Below are positions 7,267 to 15,160 of a stretch of DNA of 64,000 nt, one piece after another. The notes below the pieces were generated by a model. It saw only the letters and a program-made list of their open reading frames with translations, was not told the origin of the DNA and made no database searches. The first letter of the stretch is position 1, and every line of letters starts with the position of its first letter. Source of the stretch: Arthrobacter sp. ov118 (lineage in GTDB: Bacteria; Actinomycetota; Actinomycetes; Actinomycetales; Micrococcaceae); contig NZ_FPAY01000014.1 in NCBI RefSeq assembly GCF_900116495.1, positions 1 to 64,000 of the forward strand. Reading direction: 5' to 3'. The position numbers and the translations under genes are program-made.

Positions 7267-8631
7267 CTAGGCCTGCGCCGTCACGGTGGGGGCGTCGGCG
7301 CCGGCAGCAGAGCGCACCGGGGTAGCCAGGCCGAGGTTCTCCCGCAACGTGCTGCCCGCGTACTGCGTCGGGTACACGCCGCGTTCCTGCAGTTCCGGGA
7401 CGAGGTGGTTGATGATGTCATCCAGCCCGGTGGGGATGAGCCACGGCGAGATGTTGAAGCCGTCGACGGCGCCCGTCCGGGCGTACTCAGCGAGGCGGTC
7501 CGCCACCTCGGTGTAGGAACCGGTGAACGTGGAGTCGCCCCGGCTGGTCTTGGCCGACACGAACTGGCGGATGGACAGGCCCTTCTCCGCCGCCTCGGCC
7601 CGCCACTGGTCCGCGAGCTGGCGGGCCTTGGCGCCGTGGAAGCCACTGCCGCGGGTTTCCGAGGTCTCCTCCACTACGGGGTCGATGTCCGGCAGGGGGC
7701 CGTCGGGATCGTAGCCCTGCAGCTCCCGGCCCCAGAACTGCTCGAGGTAGGCGATGGCCTGTTCCGGACCGATCTGCAGGCTGCGGACCCAGGCCTTCTT
7801 CTCGAGGGCCTCTTCCGGCGTGGCGGCAAGGATGAATTCGCTGGCGGGCATGATCTTCACGTCGTTGGCGCCCCGGCCGGCCCGGAGCGTGCGTTCCACG
7901 ATGTCGCGGCGGAAGTCCAGGGCATCGGCAAGCTGCGGGTGGGCGGAGAAGATGACGTCCGCCTGCCGGGCGGCGAAGTCCCGGCCCTCGGGCGAATCGC
8001 CGGCCTGGAACAGCACCGGCCGGTACTGGGCAGTGCGCGGCAGCCGCGGCGTAACGTCCACGGTGTAGTGCTTGCCGCTGTGGTGCACCCGCCGGACCGT
8101 CCCGTCCCCGTTCCAGGCGTCCCAGATCCGCTTGGCCGTCTCCACAAAGGCCTCGGCATGGGTGTAGCGGTCGGCGTGGTCGAGGTAGCCGCCGCGGCGG
8201 AAGTTCGCGCCCGTCCACGCGTTGTCCGTGGTGACAATGTTCCAGGCGGCGCGGCCGCCGGAGAGCAGATCCAGCGAGGAGAGGCGGTGCGCCAGGTCCG
8301 CGGGGTCGTTGTAGGTGGTGTTCTGCGTCGCGACCAGGCCGATGCTGGTGGTCACGGCGGCGAGGGCGGCGAGGGCTGTCTGTGCGTCCGGCCGGCCGGC
8401 GACGTCGAGCGCGTGCGGGCGGCCGAGATGCTCGCGCAGCCGCAGGCCTTCGCCGAGGAAGAACGCGGCGAACAGGCCGCGCTCGGCGGTCTGGGCGATT
8501 CGCCGGAACGATTCAAAGTCCGTCTGGGATCCGGAAGCGGGCGCCTTCCAGACGGTTCCGGAGTTGACACCCTGGAAGAAGACGCCGAGCTGGAGCTGCC
8601 CGGACGGAGTGAATTCAGTGGTCTGGCTCAT
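7267..8631 (-). CDS. LLM-class FMN-dependent monooxygenase, NtaA/SnaA/DszA family
   Basis: Two-component flavin monooxygenase of 454 aa, the usual length for the NtaA/SnaA/SoxA(DszA) branch. Family marks are LGVFFQGVNSGTVWK near the start, LSSLDLLSGGRAAWNIVTTD, and the FMN-phosphate region YRPVLFQAGDSPEGRDFAAR. The enzyme needs reduced FMN from a separate reductase, and none is visible in this cluster. It is the last large gene of the operon, resembling in position and family the B. subtilis CmoJ (YtnJ) enzyme used on S-modified N-acetylcysteines. Substrate here is inferred only. Confidence 0.9.
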   Translation of the reverse strand: MSQTTEFTPSGQLQLGVFFQGVNSGTVWKAPASGSQTDFESFRRIAQTAERGLFAAFFLGEGLRLREHLGRPHALDVAGRPDAQTALAALAAVTTSIGLVATQNTTYNDPADLAHRLSSLDLLSGGRAAWNIVTTDNAWTGANFRRGGYLDHADRYTHAEAFVETAKRIWDAWNGDGTVRRVHHSGKHYTVDVTPRLPRTAQYRPVLFQAGDSPEGRDFAARQADVIFSAHPQLADALDFRRDIVERTLRAGRGANDVKIMPASEFILAATPEEALEKKAWVRSLQIGPEQAIAYLEQFWGRELQGYDPDGPLPDIDPVVEETSETRGSGFHGAKARQLADQWRAEAAEKGLSIRQFVSAKTSRGDSTFTGSYTEVADRLAEYARTGAVDGFNISPWLIPTGLDDIINHLVPELQERGVYPTQYAGSTLRENLGLATPVRSAAGADAPTVTAQA

Positions 8632-8640
8632 AAGGACTCC

Positions 8641-9870
8641 TTAGTTCTCCGCGCCGGCGGCTGTGGTTGAGGCTGGCTTGGGGGAAGGGACGGCGGCGCT
8701 GGCTGCGGCCGCGTATCGGCTGGCAGGCCGGGCCAGCCCCAGCTGGTCCCGGAGGGTGGCATCCGGGGCGTTTGGGGCCAGGAGTCCCCGGCGCCGCAGC
8801 TCGGGCAGGACCAGGCGCGAGAGTTCCTCCAGATCCGTGTCCAGTACGGCGGGGTGCAGGCGGACGCCGTCGGCCACGGCCAGCACTTCGGTGAGCAGTT
8901 CGGTCAGCTCAGCCGCCGTCCCGGCGAACCGTGCCCGCGGGCTCTGCCAGGCCGCGTGGCCGTCCAGAACGGCCAGCCGCTCCGTTGCGGCCTGGCCGCG
9001 GGCGTCAAGCACGATGTCGAGCTCGGCGATCAGCGCCGGTCCACTTGCGCCGGACGCGGTCCCTGCGGTCCCTGCGGACAGGGCGGCGCGCGTCTCCGCA
9101 AGCTCGGCGGCCAGCAGCCCGGGCGTCGGGGCAGAGACGAGGAGCGCATCCGCGGCTCCCGCCGCCACGGCTTCCGGCGCAAGGAGCCCGGCCGGGGCCA
9201 GCACAGGGAGCTGTCCCTGCAGCGGGCGCGGGATGATTGAGGGACCCTTGACGAAATAGTTGTCAGTCTCGACGTCGACGTAGTGCAGCTTGTCGACGTC
9301 GAGGTAGCGCCCGGTGGGGACGTCGCGGATCACGGCGTCGTCTTCCCAGGAATCCCAGAGCCTGCGGCCGACCTCGATCGAATCGGCGGCCTCGCCGGCG
9401 AGCCGTGCCCCGCGGACCGTCTCCCGTCCGACGGCGGCGGCATCGGCCGCGCTGGTCGAGGCGGCCACGAGCCAGCCGGCCCGTCCGCCGGAGACGTAGT
9501 CCAGGCTGGCCAGCTGGGTGGAGATGTGGAACGGCTCGGTGTAGACCGTGTCCACTTCCGGGATGAGGGCGAGCGACCGGGTCACCGGACCGGCGAACGC
9601 GGCTCGCTGCAAGGCGTTGAGCCGGGCCGCGGCCCAAGCGCCCGGCCGCTCGGCCGGGGCCGTGTCCGGCAGCCCCGGGTCGGAAAACGTCGCCGCGTGG
9701 AACCCGGCCGACTCGGCGGCGAGCACAGCGCCGCGGACATGGCCCGGATCCAGCGCGGCGTCGGGTGCCGCCGGTGAAACGCGCCGCGCAGCCGGGTGGC
9801 TGCCGGCCCCGTCGAGGTCAATGATCAGCAGGCCGCGGCCGGATCCGGGCAGGGTGTGGGGTGTGCTCAT
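8641..9870 (-). CDS. LLM-class flavin-dependent oxidoreductase (divergent)
   Basis: A 409-aa bacterial-luciferase-like protein. The sequence EPFHISTQLASLDYVSGGRAGWLVAAS is the luciferase-family core (in two halves: EPFHISTQLASLDYVSGG and RAGWLVAAS), and LRRRGLLAPNAPDATLRDQLG is the usual C-terminal family block. It is more Ala-rich and divergent than its two neighbours and lacks the long insertion of the NtaA branch, so it may have a different substrate or a supporting role. ATG 9870 overlaps the stop of the DUF1684 gene by ATGA, so translation is coupled. FMN reductase partner not seen. Confidence 0.8.
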   Translation of the reverse strand: MSTPHTLPGSGRGLLIIDLDGAGSHPAARRVSPAAPDAALDPGHVRGAVLAAESAGFHAATFSDPGLPDTAPAERPGAWAAARLNALQRAAFAGPVTRSLALIPEVDTVYTEPFHISTQLASLDYVSGGRAGWLVAASTSAADAAAVGRETVRGARLAGEAADSIEVGRRLWDSWEDDAVIRDVPTGRYLDVDKLHYVDVETDNYFVKGPSIIPRPLQGQLPVLAPAGLLAPEAVAAGAADALLVSAPTPGLLAAELAETRAALSAGTAGTASGASGPALIAELDIVLDARGQAATERLAVLDGHAAWQSPRARFAGTAAELTELLTEVLAVADGVRLHPAVLDTDLEELSRLVLPELRRRGLLAPNAPDATLRDQLGLARPASRYAAAASAAVPSPKPASTTAAGAEN

Positions 9871-10766
9871 GAGGCGTCCTGACGTTCGTAGGGGATCTGT
9901 TCGCCGGCTTCGATGGCCACCGGCAGGCGGTTCTCGGCGGGCGGCAGCGGGCACGTCGCGAGGTCGGTGTAGGCACAGGGCAGGTTCACGGCCCGGTTGA
10001 AATCGAGAGTGACCCTTCCGCCGGGGCCGGGTGCGGCAACGGTGAGCGAGCGGTTGGCTGCGTACGTGGTCCGGCCCGATGTCGCGTCCGTGAAAAGCAC
10101 GGAGAGTGTGCCCGGTACGTGGCCGTTGAAGGCGGTGAGGGCAAGGTCCTGGCCATGCAGCCGGAAGCGGAGCTCGCCCGGGGCCTCGTAGACGTGCTGG
10201 ATGCCTTCGACGGCCGCGCCCACCGTCATGGGCCGGGGCTCGGCGAATGGTACAAATATGCCCGGCACGGAATATTCACCGCAGGGTGCATAGACGGGCG
10301 TACCGCGGTACGCCGTAAGTAGCGGGTTAAGCGGATGCCGCGGCCGCACAACATGGCGGCCCCCGCGCTTGGCGACCTCGATCACCGTATGCCCGGCACC
10401 GGCGTCCTCCACCCGAAGGGTGAGGCCATCTCGTTCGGCAATTGGGCCGAGGACCACGGTGGCGCCGGTTTCGTCCGGGTTCAGTTCCTGCCCGTCCCGG
10501 AGCACCCGTTCGCCCGGCCCCAAAACCAGGCGGACGACGTTGTTCTCCGCGCTCCAAGTGCCGGGCGCTCCGTCGAGGCGTGCCGGCACGGTGTCCAGCC
10601 AATGCAGGTGGGTGACGGCCAGGAAGCCATGGGGGTCAGCGCGGTGGCGTTCGTGGGCGGCATGCCAATCGGCCCATGCGGCTTCGAAGGCGCGGTCCTC
10701 GAATGCCCGTTCGGCAATGTTCCCGTCGGGGGCAACGGATGTGGATGTTTCAGCGGGCGAGGACAT
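9867..10766 (-). CDS. DUF1684 domain-containing protein
   Basis: Soluble 299-aa protein of the DUF1684 family. The C-terminal signature is intact: TLDFNRAVNLPCAYTDLATC followed by PLPPAENRLPVAIEAGE. The front half carries FLAVTHLHWLD and the strand YRGTPVYAPCGEYSVPG. No reaction is established for this family to my knowledge. Its placement between three flavin monooxygenases and an amino-acid-type transporter, with overlapping reading frames on both sides (17 bp with the upstream gene, ATGA with the downstream one), argues that it processes the same substrate or product. Confidence 0.85.
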   Translation of the reverse strand: MSSPAETSTSVAPDGNIAERAFEDRAFEAAWADWHAAHERHRADPHGFLAVTHLHWLDTVPARLDGAPGTWSAENNVVRLVLGPGERVLRDGQELNPDETGATVVLGPIAERDGLTLRVEDAGAGHTVIEVAKRGGRHVVRPRHPLNPLLTAYRGTPVYAPCGEYSVPGIFVPFAEPRPMTVGAAVEGIQHVYEAPGELRFRLHGQDLALTAFNGHVPGTLSVLFTDATSGRTTYAANRSLTVAAPGPGGRVTLDFNRAVNLPCAYTDLATCPLPPAENRLPVAIEAGEQIPYERQDAS

Positions 10767-11925
10767 GGGAACTCCTGTGGATAGTGTGGTTGGCGGCGAC
10801 GCGGGCCGCGGCGTCGGGCTCGGTTGCAGGTGTTTTGCCGGCAAAGCCAGCCGCCGGGCGGCCAGCGTACGGATCGCCGGGGGCCCAGAGGGTGGTGGAC
10901 GCGGCGGCGCGGACCGCCGGAATGACCTCGAGCGCGAACCGCTCCAGGATCTCCAGCTGCTGGATGAACGGCAGCGTGGTGGGCAGCGAGATGGACTGCA
11001 GGTCGTGGCCGTAGAGCTCGTGGTAGCTGAGGATCTTGTCGATCACCTGCTCGGGGCTGCCCACGAGGGCGGGCCCTTCGGTGACTGCGTGGTCGATGTC
11101 CCGGTACGGGGAGTTGTTGCCGGGCACATTGCGGCCCGTGGTGAGGGCCTCGTAGACCGGGCCGAACTGCCGCTTGGCCTCCTGCGTGGTGTCCGCAATG
11201 AACACCCCGCCCGCGCCGGAGCCGGAGCCCAGGTACTGGTGCCGCGGGTCGTGGCCGTGGCGGGCGTATTCCTCGCGGTAGTGGTCGATCAGCACCTTGT
11301 AGTTTGCGCGCGGCTGGATCGCGTTGGCGGTGAACAGCGGATCACCCCACTGTGCGGCCAGCGCCGCCGAAGTCAGGCTCGTGGCGGAGCCGTGCCAGAC
11401 CCGGGGCGCTCCGGCGAAGGGCCGCGGCGTGGTGGTGGTCGGTTCGGTCAGCGCGGGCCGGAACGTGCCGGACCACGTGACGTTCTCCTCGGTCCAGAGC
11501 CGGCGGAGCAGGCCGTACTTCTCGGCCAGGAGCTCCCACTGGTCCGCCAGATCCAGGCCGAACAGCGGGTACTGCAGCACCTCGTTGCCCTTGCCGATCA
11601 CCAGTTCCAGCCGGCCGCGGCTGAGCTGGTCGATCGTGGCGTAGTCCTCCGCAACGCGCACCGGATCCAGCACGGCGAGCACGGTCACGCCGCTTTGCAG
11701 CCGGATCGTGGACGTGACCGCGGCGATCGCTGCGAGCACGGTGGTGGGGGAGGAGGAGATGAACTCGCCCGCGTGGCGCTCGCCGACCGAGAAGCTGTCA
11801 TAGCCGAGTTCCTCGGCCCGGCGCGCGGTCTCCACCACCTGGTTCAGCCGGTCCGCAGTGGAGACAATTTCCCCGGTGACAGGGTTCTTCAGGTGCGGGA
11901 TGATGTCGAGGACCTGAAACCTCAT
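10750..11925 (-). CDS. LLM-class flavin-dependent oxidoreductase (luciferase-like)
   Basis: Monooxygenase of 391 aa. It starts MRFQVLDIIPHLKNPVTGE and carries YDSFSVGERHAGEF, SGVTVLAVLDPVRVAEDYAT and IDQLSRGRLELVIGKGNE, the classic luciferase-like flavin pocket. Late in the chain, ALVGSPEQVIDKILSYHELYG is the usual family C-terminal region. ATG 11925 overlaps the stop of the binding-protein gene by ATGA. By family and context it is the counterpart of a CmoO (YtmO)-type enzyme that oxidises sulfur compounds taken up by the transporter encoded upstream; this role is inference. Confidence 0.9.
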   Translation of the reverse strand: MRFQVLDIIPHLKNPVTGEIVSTADRLNQVVETARRAEELGYDSFSVGERHAGEFISSSPTTVLAAIAAVTSTIRLQSGVTVLAVLDPVRVAEDYATIDQLSRGRLELVIGKGNEVLQYPLFGLDLADQWELLAEKYGLLRRLWTEENVTWSGTFRPALTEPTTTTPRPFAGAPRVWHGSATSLTSAALAAQWGDPLFTANAIQPRANYKVLIDHYREEYARHGHDPRHQYLGSGSGAGGVFIADTTQEAKRQFGPVYEALTTGRNVPGNNSPYRDIDHAVTEGPALVGSPEQVIDKILSYHELYGHDLQSISLPTTLPFIQQLEILERFALEVIPAVRAAASTTLWAPGDPYAGRPAAGFAGKTPATEPDAAARVAANHTIHRSSHVLAR

Positions 11926-12950
11926 GTGCCCGACCCGAAATTGGCCTCGGTGACCGTCTTGGACTCGGGGAGGGCTTCCTCGGAGAGTCCCCAGCGCTCC
12001 AGGACCCTGGCGTACGAGCCGTCCTTGATGGCGGAGTTCAGGGCGTCCGTGATCACCGGGGCCAGGCCGTTGCCCTTGAGCGTCGTGGCCGCAACAAGGG
12101 TTTCGGAGGGCCAGCCGGCATTGACCTTGCCCACCACTTTGAGGTCGTCGCGGGTGTTTTCGCGGTACGTGACGGAGGGGTAGGGTGCGAGGTTCAAGTC
12201 CGTGCGGCCGGAGGACAGGGCCAGGACGGTGTCGGCGTCGGACGAGTAGTACTGCAGCGTCGCCGGCGCCTTGCCCTTGGCCTCCAGTTCCTTGTTCCAC
12301 GCGATGAGGATCTTCTCCTGGTTGGTGCCCGAGCCCACGGAAATCTTCAGGCCGGAGATGTCATCGGAGCCCTTGATGTTGTAAGTGGAGCTCTTCTTGG
12401 CCTCGAAGCCCATGTACGCGGCGCGGTAGCTGGAGAAGTCGAAGAGCTTCACGCGGGCGGCGTTGATGCCCACGTTGGAGAAGACGGCCTCGAAGTCCCC
12501 GGACTGGGTCTTCAGCGGCCAGTTCTCCCAGGAGGTGACCTGGGTGTCCAGATCCAGTCCCAGCTTGTCCGCGACCAGCTGGGCGAGGTCCACCTCGACG
12601 CCGATCGGAGTCTTGTCGTCCGTGGCGTGGAAGGACAATGGGATGGCCCCGGCCGTGGTGGCGACGGTGAGCTTGCCGTCCTTGGCGATCAGCGCGGGGA
12701 CTTTCGCGGCCAGCGCCGCGTCCTTGCTGGCACGGAGGCGCTGTTGGTCCGGCGAGGTGTTGTAGACGACGCCGTTGCGCGCCGCCGTCGTGGCCGGCTG
12801 CGCGCCGGCCGCCGCCGCACCGGGGTCGGAGCAGGCGCTCAGCGCCAGAGTGCTGGAAAGAGTCCCGATGAGGACGACGGCGGGGAGCGCCGCGGTTTTG
12901 CGGCCTGGAATGCCGTTGCGGACGGTGCGGAGGGCGGAGCGGATGGGCAT
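11922..12950 (-). CDS. ABC transporter substrate-binding lipoprotein (amino-acid type)
   Basis: Family-3 solute-binding protein of 342 aa with a signal peptide and lipobox LSAC ending at Cys40. Core blocks include GVEVDLAQLVADKLGLDLD, WENWPLKTQSGDFEAVFSN and GLKISVGSGTNQEKI. It lies directly downstream of the ATPase gene and upstream of the monooxygenase genes in one overlapping operon, so it supplies the transporter with substrate at the outer face of the membrane. A paralog with separate promoter is at 5971-6948. Ligand unknown. Confidence 0.92.
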   Translation of the reverse strand: MPIRSALRTVRNGIPGRKTAALPAVVLIGTLSSTLALSACSDPGAAAAGAQPATTAARNGVVYNTSPDQQRLRASKDAALAAKVPALIAKDGKLTVATTAGAIPLSFHATDDKTPIGVEVDLAQLVADKLGLDLDTQVTSWENWPLKTQSGDFEAVFSNVGINAARVKLFDFSSYRAAYMGFEAKKSSTYNIKGSDDISGLKISVGSGTNQEKILIAWNKELEAKGKAPATLQYYSSDADTVLALSSGRTDLNLAPYPSVTYRENTRDDLKVVGKVNAGWPSETLVAATTLKGNGLAPVITDALNSAIKDGSYARVLERWGLSEEALPESKTVTEANFGSGT

Positions 12951-12958
12951 GGAAATCC

Positions 12959-13840
12959 TTAGATGTTGAAAGCCGGTTCGATCACTTTGGAGAAGAAGCT
13001 CTGGGTGCGTTTTTCGCGCGGGTTGGTGAAAATGTCCTGTGGGTGGCCTTGCTCGACGATCCGGCCCTGGTCCATGAAGACCACGGTGTCCGCGACGTCG
13101 CGGGCGAAGCCCATCTCGTGCGTGACGATGATCAGGGTGGTGCCGGACGTGGCGAGCTCGCGGATGACGTCCAGGACCTCGTTGACCAGTTCCGGGTCCA
13201 GGGCCGAGGTGGGCTCGTCGAAGAGCAGGATCTTGGGGTCCAGCGCCAGTGCCCGGGCGATGGCGACGCGCTGCTGCTGTCCGCCGGAAAGCTGGCGGGG
13301 GTAGGCGCCGGCACGGTCCTTCAGGCCCACCCGGTCCAGTAGTTCGAGGCCGCGTTCGCGGGCCTCAGCCTTGGACCGGCGGGCCTTACCTGAACGCGGT
13401 GCCACGACCGGTGCCTCCGTGACGTTCTCCAGCGCCGTCAGGTGCGGGAACAGGTTGAAGTTCTGGAACACCATGCCGATCTCGGTGCGCTGCTTCAGGA
13501 TGTCCTTTTCGCGCAGTTCGTGGAGTTTGTTTCCGCGCACTTCGTAGCCCACCAGCGTGCCGTCGATCGCGATGAACCCGCCGTCGACCTTTTCCAGGTG
13601 GTTGATGGTGCGCAGGAGCGTGGACTTTCCGGAGCCGGAAGGGCCGACGATCACGGCGACGCCGCCCGGCTCGACGGTCAGGGTGATGTCCTTGAGGACT
13701 TCCGTGGCGCCAAAGGCCTTGCGGACCTTGGTGATCTCAACGAGGCCGCGGGTAGGGATCGGCTTCAGGGTGTTGGCGGCGGAGGCAGCGGTGGCCGGCT
13801 CTGCGGTACCGGCGGCGGTGGCGTCGGTTGCGGTGCTCAT
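12959..13840 (-). CDS. Amino acid ABC transporter ATP-binding protein
   Basis: ATPase of 293 aa of the polar-amino-acid (HisP/GlnQ/TcyN) group. Walker A GPSGSGKST is at 66-74, Q-loop Gln126, signature LSGGQ 184-188, Walker B LLFDEP with Glu209 and switch His241; all are intact. An Ala/Thr-rich extension of about 30 residues precedes the domain. A basic insert (RSGKARRSKAEARERG) follows the Q-loop region. ATG 13840 overlaps the permease stop by ATGA. It energises import through the permease next to it. Confidence 0.95.
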   Translation of the reverse strand: MSTATDATAAGTAEPATAASAANTLKPIPTRGLVEITKVRKAFGATEVLKDITLTVEPGGVAVIVGPSGSGKSTLLRTINHLEKVDGGFIAIDGTLVGYEVRGNKLHELREKDILKQRTEIGMVFQNFNLFPHLTALENVTEAPVVAPRSGKARRSKAEARERGLELLDRVGLKDRAGAYPRQLSGGQQQRVAIARALALDPKILLFDEPTSALDPELVNEVLDVIRELATSGTTLIIVTHEMGFARDVADTVVFMDQGRIVEQGHPQDIFTNPREKRTQSFFSKVIEPAFNI

Positions 13841-14916
13841 CGGATGCCCCTTTCCCGGGCAGTGTCCCGGCTAGCGGGCGCATGGGTGGCGAAGAACTTA
13901 CGGGCTTTCTGGAGCGGAGTCAGCGGCAGCGTGCGGACCGCACCCTTGGAATAGTGCCGCTCGATGTAGTACTGGAAGATGCTCAGGACCGAGGTGATCA
14001 CCACGTACCAGAGGGTGGCCACGAGCAGCAGGGGCAGGACCTGCTGGGTGCGGTTGTAGATGACCTGGACGGTGTAGAACAGCTCCGAGTAGGCCAGGAC
14101 ATAGACGATCGAGGTGCCCTTGACCAGGCCGATCACCTCGTTGAAGGCTGTGGGCAGGATGGCCCGCATGGCCTGCGGCAGGACGATCCGGGTGGAGCGC
14201 CGCCAGGCCGGGATGCCGAGCGCGGCCGCAGCCTCCAGCTGGCCCTGGTCCACGGAGAGGATGCCGCCGCGGATGATTTCCGCGGAATAGGCCGCCTGGT
14301 TCAGCGTCAGGCCCAGCACCGCCGCGGCGAACTGGCTGATCAGAGTGGTGGTCTGCGCCTCGAAGAAGCGGATGTCCGTGAAGGGGATTCCCAGGCTGAT
14401 CTTCTCGTACAGGTAACCCAGGTTGTACCAGAGCAGCATCTGCACGAGCAGCGGCGTGGAGCGGAAGATCCAGGAGAAAGTCCAGGAGACGGACACGAGC
14501 AGCGGGGACGCGGAGAGCCGCATCAGGGCCAGAACGAAGCCCAGGATGAAACCAAGCGCCCCGGAGATCGCGGTCAGCTTGAGCGTCTCCAGCAGGCCGT
14601 TGACGATCGACTGCGCGGTGAACCACTGCGCCACGACGCCCCATTCCCAGCGGGGATTCGTGGCCAGGGACCAGGCGATCCCGGCGACGCCGAGCGCGAC
14701 CACCGCCGTACCCACCCAGCGCCACGGGTGGCGGGCGGGGATGATGCGGTAGTCGGCATAGTCAGTGGCGGGTCCCCTGCCTCCGGTGCCGCCCGGGACG
14801 GCGCCGGGAGGGGTGGGGCTGTTGGGAGTGGAACCGGTGCCGGTTTCCTGGGCTGCGACGGCGGACGCCACCGCCCCGGGTACGGACTGGGCCACCGTGG
14901 TTGCTGCTGAACTCAT
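13837..14916 (-). CDS. Amino acid ABC transporter permease
   Basis: Membrane permease of 359 aa. A Pro/Gly/Thr-rich cytoplasmic N-terminus (about 60 residues) leads into a first membrane segment near WVGTAVVALGVAGIAWSL and then the conserved HisMQ-type domain. The EAA loop is visible as QGQLEAAAALGIPAWRRSTRI followed by VLPQAMRAILP (shown in two parts). The final helix is LLLVATLWYVVITSVLSIFQ. It is the first gene of the operon reading left and is divergent from the FAD/NAD(P) protein at 15161. The single permease probably forms a homodimer. Confidence 0.93.
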   Translation of the reverse strand: MSSAATTVAQSVPGAVASAVAAQETGTGSTPNSPTPPGAVPGGTGGRGPATDYADYRIIPARHPWRWVGTAVVALGVAGIAWSLATNPRWEWGVVAQWFTAQSIVNGLLETLKLTAISGALGFILGFVLALMRLSASPLLVSVSWTFSWIFRSTPLLVQMLLWYNLGYLYEKISLGIPFTDIRFFEAQTTTLISQFAAAVLGLTLNQAAYSAEIIRGGILSVDQGQLEAAAALGIPAWRRSTRIVLPQAMRAILPTAFNEVIGLVKGTSIVYVLAYSELFYTVQVIYNRTQQVLPLLLVATLWYVVITSVLSIFQYYIERHYSKGAVRTLPLTPLQKARKFFATHAPASRDTARERGIR

Positions 14917-15160
14917 GCGCCACCTCGCTTCTTCCAGTTGCTTCGATAGGGGTTGGATTCCAGCCAATCTAGGGGCCGCTGAAAACGCCCGGCAAGGCGG
15001 GAAGTTGCACGCGTTCACGTGGCTTCGCACGGCGTCACAAGTCGAATTCTTTCCCCGTTTGACGTGCGGTTACGCGCAGTGAACGGCCATGACCGGCGCC
15101 TCGACCGGCCCCGTTTCGGATGCCTAGCATGAGGGCTCCGAACCAGACCCAGGAGACCTC

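Noticed and set aside
14917..15160. Cys-containing tiny frames (MAVHCA, MTPCEAT) before the permease operon, considered as a cysteine attenuator
   Set aside because: Only one Cys codon each, no ribosome site and no terminator fold; the evidence is too thin.
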